Part shown: piece after piece, positions 1-7,656 of the stretch
How the letters are laid out: each line of letters opens with the position of its first letter
Numbering within the stretch: the stretch's first letter is position 1
Virus record (IMG/VR): IMGVR_UViG_3300036985_003341
Coordinates: 1 to 20,743 of that record
Length of the DNA: 20,743 nt
From: a virus
Direction: 5' to 3' (one strand)
Made by a program: the position numbers and the translations under genes
The notes under the pieces: generated by a model
The model's database searches: none
What the model saw: the letters and a program-made list of their open reading frames with translations, nothing else
What the model was told of the DNA's origin: nothing

Positions 1-1588
1 CACGCTCCCGCTGAACCCGCTCCTGCAACTTGCGGAACTTGCTCTCGGCAGCGTTCAGTTCGTTGACCGCCTTCTTGTACTCAGGCGACACAAGCGGGTC
101 CGCAAGGGCGCGGGTCTTGCGCGTCTCTGCGATTTCCTTGATGAGTGTGGCGCGCTTGGCGGGGTCGGTCGTCACCCGAAGTTCGTCCAGGGCTTCCTTC
201 ATGCGCTGCGTGTGCCCGCCGACAGCCGCCTTGGATTGCGCGTCCATCTCCTTGCGGGACTCGCGCAGTTGCTCAAAGATTTCCTTGGTCGCCATAAGGT
301 CGCGATCAATGTCAATGGCTTCAACGCCTTGCTTTGCCGCACCCTCGGTTGCCTTCTTGGCGTCCACAATCTCAAAGTCGTCGCCGACCTGCTTGAGCCC
401 AAGGGTGGCAGCCTCGCCTGCCTCGGTCACGCGCTGCGGGCGGGCAACAACGGCAGGCGTGCCGTACTCGTCGCCGGTTCGCACGATGCCCTCTCGCGCT
501 ACCGTCTCGCCGACCTGCGACCCGTAACCCTCCAACTCGCGCCCGATACGGGTGGACTCCGACACCATGTTCTGCGTGACCGCTTCAACGGCGGGGTCGT
601 CCTGCGAACGATAGTCCTCGCCCATGCGGCGCAGTTTGGCACCCATGCGAGAGGCTACCCTACCGAGTGCAGGGGACGCTGCGCCGACGACTGCGGGGAT
701 GTTGGGTGCCAATGCTCCGAGAGCCGCGCCGACCATAGGGGCGCCGAAGGCTGCTCCAAGCACCGCACCGACCTGGGCGCCACCACCGGAAGCCTGCGTG
801 CGAGAGAGCGCCTGCCCAACGGGGCGAAGCACTTGCCCCATGCGCTGCATCGCCGGGGCGCGTTGCACGGCGGCAGTCGCGGCTCCGGGTTGACCTGCGG
901 CATCGGCGACGCCTTGAGCAACCGGAGTAGGTCCGGGAGTGATTGGCACTTCGCCGGGTTGCACATCCGGCACGCGGGCATTGGCGGTTGGCGCAAACGG
1001 CTCCGGGGCCTTGCCTGCAAGCCGGAACGCTTTGACGCCCTTGCTGATAGCCTGCAATGCGAGGATGGCCGCAAGTGAAGTCTCCACCGGCTGATAGGTG
1101 AACGCGCGCCTAGGGTCTTGACCAATGAGCATCGCCTGCGCGACTTGTCCGGGGCCGACGGCTTGTGCCAACTCCCCGCCGAACGCCTCGTACTGCCCCA
1201 TGCTTTGAGGCGGAATGTCCGCAACAGCCGAGAGCCCTTTCCCGACGAACTTGCCGAGGTTGTCGATGCCGCGCAAGCCGGAGACTGCGGAGGCGTGTTC
1301 CAATCCCTTCGCCGCAACTTCCGCTTGGCGCAATGCCTCGGCTTGCTGAGAGAGTTGCCGGTCAAACGCAGCCTGAGATCCCGTAGGGGCATCGAGGTAC
1401 ATCGACGGGTCGCCGCCGCGCATCGAAGCGTAGTCCGGGGCAGACAGCCACGAACCCGCCTCTTTGAGCGCGCCGTAAGCCATTGGGACCAACGGCAGAA
1501 GCGGGACAGAGACAGGCTCCTTGAGCATTCCGGCAGCCGCCCTCGCGCGCCATGCTGCTCGTTCTGCTGCGCCAAGCGGATCTGCCAT
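1..1588 (-). CDS. Internal virion (ejection) protein candidate, 3' end cut by window edge
   Basis: The frame starts at ATG 1588 after an AGAGGG ribosome binding site, eight bases downstream of the preceding stop. It stays open for 529 codons to base 1, so the C terminus is missing. The protein is Ala/Gly-rich and contains no cysteine. Hydrophobic stretches lie near residues 24-40 and 168-184. A Gly/Ala segment at about 270-308 has glycines at 274, 278, 282, 287 and 291, a glycine-zipper spacing able to insert in membranes. The rest (about 330-529) is charged and helical, with likely coiled coil at 430-529. It is the third gene of a trio resembling in position and size the P22 gp7-gp20-gp16 or T7 gp14-gp15-gp16 ejection proteins. 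That role is inferred from context, not homology. A lytic transglycosylase or other enzymatic domain could lie in the missing part; none is visible here. Confidence 0.85.
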   Translation of the reverse strand, partial: MADPLGAAERAAWRARAAAGMLKEPVSVPLLPLVPMAYGALKEAGSWLSAPDYASMRGGDPSMYLDAPTGSQAAFDRQLSQQAEALRQAEVAAKGLEHASAVSGLRGIDNLGKFVGKGLSAVADIPPQSMGQYEAFGGELAQAVGPGQVAQAMLIGQDPRRAFTYQPVETSLAAILALQAISKGVKAFRLAGKAPEPFAPTANARVPDVQPGEVPITPGPTPVAQGVADAAGQPGAATAAVQRAPAMQRMGQVLRPVGQALSRTQASGGGAQVGAVLGAAFGAPMVGAALGALAPNIPAVVGAASPALGRVASRMGAKLRRMGEDYRSQDDPAVEAVTQNMVSESTRIGRELEGYGSQVGETVAREGIVRTGDEYGTPAVVARPQRVTEAGEAATLGLKQVGDDFEIVDAKKATEGAAKQGVEAIDIDRDLMATKEIFEQLRESRKEMDAQSKAAVGGHTQRMKEALDELRVTTDPAKRATLIKEIAETRKTRALADPLVSPEYKKAVNELNAAESKFRKLQERVQRER

Positions 1589-1596
1589 GATGCCCT

Positions 1597-3912
1597 CTAG
1601 TCCTCGCCGGGTTTGGTGTAACGGGAGTTATTGGTAGGAGCGGTTGGATCGGCGGGAGTTCCGGCTTCCGCCTGCTTGGCGGCGAGGGCTTGCTTGTAGG
1701 CGGCGTTGAATTGCGGCAATCCTTCCAAGTCCTTGATGCGCTTCACAACACCTTCGTCAAGCCCAAGGTAATCAGCCAACTTCTCGCCGGTCGGCAACGC
1801 CGCGTCGCCAATCTGTTCCTTCTTCATGGTCGCCTGAGCGAGCAAAGCCGCCGCACGGTTGACGGCAGCCTCGTTGGACTTTGCCCACTGTGCGACGAGT
1901 TGCGCGTGCCTGTCGCGCTCCATCGAGCCGCGCTCGGGGATGCCCGCCAGGGAGGAGACGGCTTTGGCGGCGTCGGTGTAGAGCCGATCGGCTTCGTCGC
2001 GGACTTTGCGGACCAACTGCGCTTGCTCCTTGGTGGCACCCTTCCCGCCAATCATCAGCGAGAAGCCTTTGCCTTCCTTGGGCTGCTCGTTCAACTTCTT
2101 GAGTTTGAGCAAGTAGTCCACAGGGGTCAACTTGTTGGTGCGGCGAGCCGAGGCCGAGGCGTTGGCGGCGATGCCGTAGTCCTTCGCCATGCCCGCCTTG
2201 GTCTTGGGCACCAGCACTTCGGTCTGAGCCGCGACGTTCTCTGCCGAGGCTTGCGCGCCGACTGCGCGGGCAGCTTGACTGCGAGCGCCGACCTCTGCCG
2301 TGCCAAGGCGGCGAGCCGCGTCTGCCTGCCGGAAGTTCATCCTGTCCGCGTCGACCAGTCCCTTATCTTCCATGCGCTCGCCAACGCGACGCTGGTAGGC
2401 AGCCTTGCTCAAGGCCGTCGCGAGGTCTGATGCGCTCTCAGGCGCCTGCGTAACGCCGGTCAAGGCGCCCATCAGGCGAGTACGTTCCCGCCCAACATGC
2501 GCGCCGCCGAGCAAGTCCGCGAACACCGACTGCGCCCGCGCGCCTCTCATGCTGCTGCGCGAGATGGCGTCGGCAACCTTCTGGATCGCCTCGCGGTCGC
2601 CGGTCGCTTTGGCCTTGGTAATCAAGGCTTCCAACTGCGGCACTGAGTAGTCGTACTCCTCGACCTGCAACGGCTGCCGACGCTGGGCAGAATCCAAATC
2701 CGCAGAGATCGCGCGTTCCGACTGGTCGGGTTGCGACTCTTTGTAGTTCTTCTCCAACTCGGAAACGTACCCCTCGCCCTTACCAATAGCCTCGCCGGCT
2801 TCTTCACGAGCAGGAACGTAGGCTGCCGCGTTCTGCTGCTGCGCCCGTTGAACCTGCTGGGCAATGTCGCCCTGTGCCACGTCCACCTTCTGCTGGAGCG
2901 AGGGTGCTGCCTTCCGAGGACGCGCCTGCGGACGGGGAACAAAACCCGCACCGGGGAGGTAACGCTTGACGACGCCTATCCACGAATTGTCTTTGCCTGC
3001 GCTCAAGTCCTCGGTTTGCGGCTGCTGCTGCTCCAACATCGCGCGGAACTCCGGCGTACCGGGTTGCGGCATCCCCGCCTGCGGAGCGTTGAACAGTCCT
3101 GGAGGCAGAACCTCGTCGCTGCTCATACCTAACAGCACCTCTTGCGGAGGTAGCCCTTGCGGCAGCAAGCGCGGGTCGTAGGGCGCCTTGGGTTGCACGC
3201 TGCGGCGGTCCATCGGCGGGGTGTGCCCCCAATCCAACTGGTCTACTGCTGGCACTGCAAATGCCGCCTGAGCGGGACGTTGCGCCGAAGTCTGAGTGGA
3301 GCCGACAGCGCCCATGCCAAGCATAAGGTCGGCGGCGCGGGAGCGGGCATCCCTCTCGGGAGTGTTGCCGTCGTCGAGGCGCATCCGGTATGGATTGGCA
3401 GGCTGCATAGAGCGCGGCAACTGCTGCGGAATCTGTGGCACCGGAACTTGAGGCAGCATGTCCATGCCGGGGATAGGCGCCCGCAGGCGCTCCATCGGGG
3501 ACATACCAACAGGGTCAACCCCGCCAAAGAATTGCGGGTCAGGCTGCACGATGGGCGGCGCAAGCGCCTCCTCGTAACTGCGCCGCCCTGCTCTCTCCGG
3601 GGGAGGTTGCATCGAAGCCATGGCGCCACGCTCTGCACCGCTTTGCAGTAACGCATTGGCAGCTCGCGCCCGCCCAATCTCGGCCAGGCCAGCATCCGCC
3701 GCCTGCACTTGCGACTCGACGTTACTGTTCGCCAACCCGACGATGCCGGGTCCAATCAGTTCGTTGCCCAGCACAGAGCCGATTTGCACGGCTTTGCCCG
3801 CCATATCGAGGCCCTGCCCCACGTCCTGCATAGTGTCGCGCCCGAAGGTGCGAGGGCCGCGACGTTCGCCGGCAAACAGTGCCGCCTGCGGATTGACGAT
3901 GATGCGCCCCAC
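1597..3912 (-). CDS. Large Pro/Ala/Gln-rich internal virion protein candidate (771 aa)
   Basis: Start is GTG 3912, five bases after AGGAGG, nine bases downstream of the previous gene. Residues 34-63 form a Gly-rich hydrophobic stretch that could touch a membrane. Residues about 102-337 are unusually rich in proline, glutamine and methionine and look disordered. From about 338 onward the protein is Ala/Gln/Lys/Glu-rich and probably mostly helical. There is no cysteine in 771 residues and no enzymatic motif that I recognise. Its place as second of three similar genes after the tail proteins matches the ejection-protein block of short-tailed phages. Its length is above P22 gp20 (471 aa) and close to T7 gp15 (747 aa). 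The specific role is inferred; coding status is secure. Confidence 0.85.
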   Translation of the reverse strand: MGRIIVNPQAALFAGERRGPRTFGRDTMQDVGQGLDMAGKAVQIGSVLGNELIGPGIVGLANSNVESQVQAADAGLAEIGRARAANALLQSGAERGAMASMQPPPERAGRRSYEEALAPPIVQPDPQFFGGVDPVGMSPMERLRAPIPGMDMLPQVPVPQIPQQLPRSMQPANPYRMRLDDGNTPERDARSRAADLMLGMGAVGSTQTSAQRPAQAAFAVPAVDQLDWGHTPPMDRRSVQPKAPYDPRLLPQGLPPQEVLLGMSSDEVLPPGLFNAPQAGMPQPGTPEFRAMLEQQQPQTEDLSAGKDNSWIGVVKRYLPGAGFVPRPQARPRKAAPSLQQKVDVAQGDIAQQVQRAQQQNAAAYVPAREEAGEAIGKGEGYVSELEKNYKESQPDQSERAISADLDSAQRRQPLQVEEYDYSVPQLEALITKAKATGDREAIQKVADAISRSSMRGARAQSVFADLLGGAHVGRERTRLMGALTGVTQAPESASDLATALSKAAYQRRVGERMEDKGLVDADRMNFRQADAARRLGTAEVGARSQAARAVGAQASAENVAAQTEVLVPKTKAGMAKDYGIAANASASARRTNKLTPVDYLLKLKKLNEQPKEGKGFSLMIGGKGATKEQAQLVRKVRDEADRLYTDAAKAVSSLAGIPERGSMERDRHAQLVAQWAKSNEAAVNRAAALLAQATMKKEQIGDAALPTGEKLADYLGLDEGVVKRIKDLEGLPQFNAAYKQALAAKQAEAGTPADPTAPTNNSRYTKPGED

Positions 3913-3921
3913 GGTGCCCTC

Positions 3922-4575
3922 CTATACGTCGATGTTGCCCTTGCGGACTTGGTTCGCAAGGTAGAGCGCGTGATTCTTGCCAGCTCCGGGAGGCAGAGTG
4001 GCGGCGTAGGATTCAAGCGAAGCGGCCACATCCTCGTCCTCGCCCACCCAATTGTTTGAGTTGGCGGCGACAATCTCGTCGAACTTGTCGTTCACGATGT
4101 TCACTTCGGCTGCGTCGTCGTCGGCGCCTGTGCCGGCTTCGGCCTCAAAGGCGACCTGATCCATGAGCGCCTGTGCCGCCTTCTCGCGGGCACCGTAGAT
4201 GCTCTCGTCGGTCTGCGCTTGGAGTTGTTGCCGCATCGCCTGCTGCTGCAATCCGAGTTGCGCCAACCCCTGCCCCGCCTGGTTCTGAGCTTGGAGCATC
4301 GCGCCATACCCGCCCATGCCGCCTGACTGCCCCGCATTAGCGGCAAGACCCTCGGCAGCCTGCTGCGTCAAGTCCTGCTTCTGAGCGCCAAACTCCTTGC
4401 CCTGCGCGCCAAGCATGTCAGCCGCAGCCTTCTGCTTGGCAGACACGCCTTGGTTGGCGAGGTCGGTCTGCGACTTCTTAGCCGCAACCGCCTGCTGCCG
4501 CAACCCGGCTTTGGTCTTGATTGCGGCCATATCGGCAGCGCCGCCCTTGAGATGCACGTTGATGGGGTCCGCCAT
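3922..4575 (-). CDS. Small Ala/Gln-rich internal virion protein candidate (217 aa)
   Basis: ATG 4575 follows a GAGGT ribosome binding site by five bases, and the gene begins three bases after the preceding stop. Residues about 12-80 are Ala/Gln/Lys-rich and helical. A Gly/Met hinge lies at 82-92, and a second Gln-rich helix spans about 96-147. An acidic segment (150-182) precedes a short C-terminal helical region. No cysteine and no transmembrane segment are present. P22 gp7 is about 229 aa and is the first gene of the P22 ejection block, so size and position agree with a first ejection protein. An alternative is a structural linker between tail and core. I see no sequence motif that proves either. 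Confidence 0.8.
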   Translation of the reverse strand: MADPINVHLKGGAADMAAIKTKAGLRQQAVAAKKSQTDLANQGVSAKQKAAADMLGAQGKEFGAQKQDLTQQAAEGLAANAGQSGGMGGYGAMLQAQNQAGQGLAQLGLQQQAMRQQLQAQTDESIYGAREKAAQALMDQVAFEAEAGTGADDDAAEVNIVNDKFDEIVAANSNNWVGEDEDVAASLESYAATLPPGAGKNHALYLANQVRKGNIDV

Positions 4576-4578
4576 TTG

Positions 4579-6258
4579 CTACCTCACAATCTGGTTCTTG
4601 GTCGTCGCCAAGTGCTTCTTACCGTAGATGAACACCCAATGCCCGCCGTGGCCCGCCCAAGTATAGCCGGGATCTGCAAGCCCTGCACCTGCCGCTTGAA
4701 TAGACATGCGAACTTCTAGGGCCTGCTCGCACCCTCCGGTCAACGGAGGGGCGACAACGGCGCCTGCGGTGTCGTAGGTGTTCGTGCGCGTCACAGTGCG
4801 GGAGGTTCCCCGACTCGCCCAAATGGGAAAACCCTGGGCGGCAAAGCCTGCGCCGGTTGGCCCAACCGGTCCGACCAGCGGAACCGACATGAGGCGCACA
4901 GGTCCAAGCGTTGAGCGATAGGTGCAGCGGTCAATCGTGCCGGTCCACGAGGCGCAATCCGTTGAACGGTAGGCAACCTGCGAGACGGCGTTGAGGTCGC
5001 TGCGGATGCCAGACAGAAGCCCGACGCCGCACGCCCAGGTCTGCGTTGCAAGGTTCGGCTCTGCGCCAGAAGCCAGCGCCGACCACCCGCCAAAGGCGTT
5101 GCTGCGTCCCGGCATTGACCAGTTGAGCCCGGCGACGACGTGGTGAATCGTGATTGGGTAGGCAAGCGGGATGATGCGGCGGTCGCAGAGCGCGTTGTTG
5201 TAGGGCGCCGCGCCCACGTTGTTCGCGCTGCCCACGTTGGTAGAGCAGATTGCGCCGCCCTCCACCATGTTCTGCATCATGGGCACCGCGATAATCTCAT
5301 AGGCTGCGGTGTCGTCGAGTTCTTCGTATTGCGGTAAAGAGCCGTCGCGCTCGTAGGAGCCTGCCACACCGCGCTGTGCAACCGCGTCAAGCGCCGCCAT
5401 GTTGGTTGCAACACCGTCGTTGCTCGCCGCCTCAATGGTAGTGTCCGCTGCCGGCGCGGTGATAGTGACCGCGTGCGTCGCCGGGATACCGAGGTGAGAC
5501 GGCATGTTCTGCATAGGGAAGCCGAGAAGCGACACGTCCCGGCTCATCAGTTCGCAGACGAAACGCAGCGAGACGGTGACGGCGGGAAGGGCGAGGTAGA
5601 CGCCATCGACCTCGGCGGCTTCGTAGGCGCGAGGCCAATCCAGCACAAGGACGTATGACTTCCACGGCGAGACAGCCTTGCGAAGCGATTGAATAACAAA
5701 CGGATTCGCACGCAGGAACGCAGACTGAAATGCAAGCGCGGGCAGTTCAACCGAGAACACCTCGGCGTCCGGCTCCAAGGAGGTGTTACCGAACACGGTC
5801 GGCGAATGCTCCAAGAGGGTCAGGTGTAAGGTCAGGTTGAGCGCGGCGGCTTGGCTCAACCTGCCGTCCACGCTGCCGGCTGCAACCGGGGTAATCTGTG
5901 GGGCAGCGCCTTCGTCGCCTTGGTCGAATGATAACTGCACTTCTTCCAAGTACATGCGCGGCGGTGCTGCGCTGAGGTTCGGTTGCGTGCCATTCCAATA
6001 CTGTTGCGGCAGCGGTAGGACGAATGGGACCGGGACGCCGTTTGCGTTGGTAAGAAGTCCGGGCGGTGTGCGAAACGCCCAAAACGGCAACTGCGGGAAA
6101 TGCAGGTTGACGCGGAATGGTGCCCCCTTCTCCGCACAGTTCTCCGCACCGACAAGCGCTGTAGACAGCGCCGAGGCGACCGACTGCAACGGGGTAAAGA
6201 CGTTCTGTAACGCCAACTTGACGCCGCGCGCCATGCCGCCTCTGGTGAACGTGGGCAT
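4579..6258 (-). CDS. Beta-rich virion protein of unknown function (559 aa)
   Basis: Start ATG 6258 overlaps the preceding TAA by one base (TAATG) and has AGGAGG seven bases upstream. The first 40 residues are basic and helical. The rest looks beta-rich, with alternating hydrophobic strands such as residues 102-111, 140-150, 201-208, 218-236 and 363-380. Many Trp, Pro and Asn residues suggest a folded surface protein. Seven cysteines (41, 235, 338, 358, 410, 435, 445, with another at 510) contrast with the Cys-free ejection genes downstream. A Gly-Pro-rich segment lies at 452-476. The C terminus ends in a Trp/His/Gly-rich strand (534-546). I recognise no family. Its place between nozzle and ejection genes favours a tail spike, receptor-binding or head-surface protein; this is inference. 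Confidence 0.82.
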   Translation of the reverse strand: MPTFTRGGMARGVKLALQNVFTPLQSVASALSTALVGAENCAEKGAPFRVNLHFPQLPFWAFRTPPGLLTNANGVPVPFVLPLPQQYWNGTQPNLSAAPPRMYLEEVQLSFDQGDEGAAPQITPVAAGSVDGRLSQAAALNLTLHLTLLEHSPTVFGNTSLEPDAEVFSVELPALAFQSAFLRANPFVIQSLRKAVSPWKSYVLVLDWPRAYEAAEVDGVYLALPAVTVSLRFVCELMSRDVSLLGFPMQNMPSHLGIPATHAVTITAPAADTTIEAASNDGVATNMAALDAVAQRGVAGSYERDGSLPQYEELDDTAAYEIIAVPMMQNMVEGGAICSTNVGSANNVGAAPYNNALCDRRIIPLAYPITIHHVVAGLNWSMPGRSNAFGGWSALASGAEPNLATQTWACGVGLLSGIRSDLNAVSQVAYRSTDCASWTGTIDRCTYRSTLGPVRLMSVPLVGPVGPTGAGFAAQGFPIWASRGTSRTVTRTNTYDTAGAVVAPPLTGGCEQALEVRMSIQAAGAGLADPGYTWAGHGGHWVFIYGKKHLATTKNQIVR

Positions 6259-7070
6259 TACTGCACCTCCTCAAGAAAGGTCAACGTCCATGACCAGTTT
6301 GCATCTGCCCAAGGGCGAACCGACCAGCCGTGAGCGCCAGCAAAATTGTATCGCGGAATCACGATGCCGAGGCGGACGCGGGACAGTTCGGGCAGCGCAA
6401 TACCAAGCCCGCGCTCCTCAAGAGCAAAGCCCCAAAAGCCGTTGAACGCTCGGACCACAGAAGGGTAGTGCGGCGGCAACATCGTGTTGGCGTAGGCAGG
6501 CGCAGGCAGCGCGTCGTTCATGCTCCAGAACGCCCGCATATCCAATCGGTTGAACAGGTATTGGAGAAGCGATTGCCGGCGAATGTCCGGGGTCCAGCGG
6601 TCGTCCACGTCCACGAGAACGGTCATATCGCCGTCCACCGTCGCGCAGTTCGGCGCAACTGCCCGCCCGTCGTAGTCCAAGGAAACCGCAATGCCGTCGA
6701 GGATCGCACCCTTGGGCATGGCGATCTTCGGCCCCCACACCACGATGCGGTCAAACGGAACCGGGATCATCTCCGGGTCAATGTACGGGTTGCGCGTCCC
6801 CTTGTACCGCCATTCGTTGCGCTTGTCGTCGGAGTTGTAGAAGAAGTCGGAGTTGTACGCGGACATGAACGGCAACTGCCGGTTCTCGCCGCCGCCCATA
6901 TTGAAGCCGCCGACCAACTGTGTCTGAACATAACGCTTCGCCCGGTTGCGCTTGGGGATTGCATTCCAAAAGGAAACAATGTCCCGCATGGCGCGGTCTA
7001 GGCGATTGCCGTCCGCCGTGGTGCCGGGGGAGAATTGCTCTTGCGTTTGCTCGCGGTTGCTGAGTCCCAC
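6258..7070 (-). CDS. Beta-rich virion protein of unknown function (270 aa)
   Basis: Start is GTG 7070, one base after the stop of the previous gene, with GAGG about six bases upstream inside that gene. The last base of its TAA is shared with the next ATG, so the two are translationally coupled. The N terminus (1-60) is polar and basic. From residue about 100 the protein alternates hydrophobic strands with loops rich in Trp, Tyr and Asp, including a DVDD motif and a C-terminal strand pair with several tryptophans (near 249-263). One cysteine is present. No catalytic motif is evident. Like the 559-aa protein that follows, it looks like a compact beta-sandwich surface protein. The pair may form one structure, such as a fibre, spike or vertex protein. 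No family was recognised. Confidence 0.82.
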   Translation of the reverse strand: MGLSNREQTQEQFSPGTTADGNRLDRAMRDIVSFWNAIPKRNRAKRYVQTQLVGGFNMGGGENRQLPFMSAYNSDFFYNSDDKRNEWRYKGTRNPYIDPEMIPVPFDRIVVWGPKIAMPKGAILDGIAVSLDYDGRAVAPNCATVDGDMTVLVDVDDRWTPDIRRQSLLQYLFNRLDMRAFWSMNDALPAPAYANTMLPPHYPSVVRAFNGFWGFALEERGLGIALPELSRVRLGIVIPRYNFAGAHGWSVRPWADANWSWTLTFLEEVQ

Positions 7071-7071
7071 C

Positions 7072-7653
7072 CTACACCTCGAAGATCACGGTGGCGTTGA
7101 CGTGCGCCCGCGTGGTTGCATTGTAGCACCCGACGATGCCGACTGCTGCGGGGAGTCCCGCGTTGTTTACCACGTTGCCCGCTGCCACCGCGTCGCCAAA
7201 GGTGCAGCCAACGAACACCGCACGCCCGCCTGCCGCCACGTCAACGAAGTTGCCGCCGAGGCCGCTGGGCCGCGTGAACCGGCAGTTGTTGAACACGACC
7301 CGAGCGCCTGCGGCGACGGTCACTTGAGCGCCTGCGGGGCGCCGAACGCGAGCATCGAAGTGAATCCCTGAGAACACCGCGCCAACACCTGAGACGGCAA
7401 CCTGCCCGATCTCGACCGCGCCGGGTTGTCCCGCGACCTGGCCCCAAGGCTTTGCCACCGCTGCGCCGGGGTGTTGCCCTGCAAGCAGAAGCGCGCTGTT
7501 GTCCGAGTTCGCAAGTTCGCTGTACTCGTCGCCCTGGATCAGCAGCGACGGTGCGAGGGCAGTCGCCAACTCAAAGAGCCGGTCGATCTGCGAGTCGCCC
7601 TCAATGCTGTGGCGGTCCTCGTTTCGTTTATCGGGAAGCCCTACAACTTTCAC
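7072..7653 (-). CDS. Small right-handed beta-helix-like protein (193 aa)
   Basis: GTG 7653 follows GGAGG by six to seven bases and begins three bases after the nozzle gene stop. The N terminus (1-60) is polar and helical. Residues 90-193 hold a repeated rung of the form small-V-F-x-x-C-x-F. Copies start at about residues 91 (GAVFSGIHF), 118 (RVVFNNCRF), 144 (RAVFVGCTF) and 170 (AVGIVGCYN), a period of 26-27 residues. Repeats with stacked Asn/Cys positions are typical of parallel beta-helix proteins (pectate-lyase-like fold), seen in phage spikes and fibres. At only about four turns it would be a stub, perhaps an adaptor for a longer fibre. No polysaccharide-cleaving residues can be assigned. 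Fold inferred from repeats; role inferred from position. Confidence 0.82.
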   Translation of the reverse strand: MKVVGLPDKRNEDRHSIEGDSQIDRLFELATALAPSLLIQGDEYSELANSDNSALLLAGQHPGAAVAKPWGQVAGQPGAVEIGQVAVSGVGAVFSGIHFDARVRRPAGAQVTVAAGARVVFNNCRFTRPSGLGGNFVDVAAGGRAVFVGCTFGDAVAAGNVVNNAGLPAAVGIVGCYNATTRAHVNATVIFEV

Positions 7654-7656
7654 GGC

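Noticed and set aside
212-1078. Plus-strand frame of 288 codons at the left end
   Set aside because: The minus frame from 1588 is open across the whole region and starts with a proper ribosome site; the plus frame looks like its shadow.
655-1575. Minus-strand frame of 306 codons in another frame from the ejection gene
   Set aside because: Arg/Ser-rich shadow. The frame starting at ATG 1588 is longer, reads as a typical Ala/Gly-rich virion protein, and continues past this frame's end.
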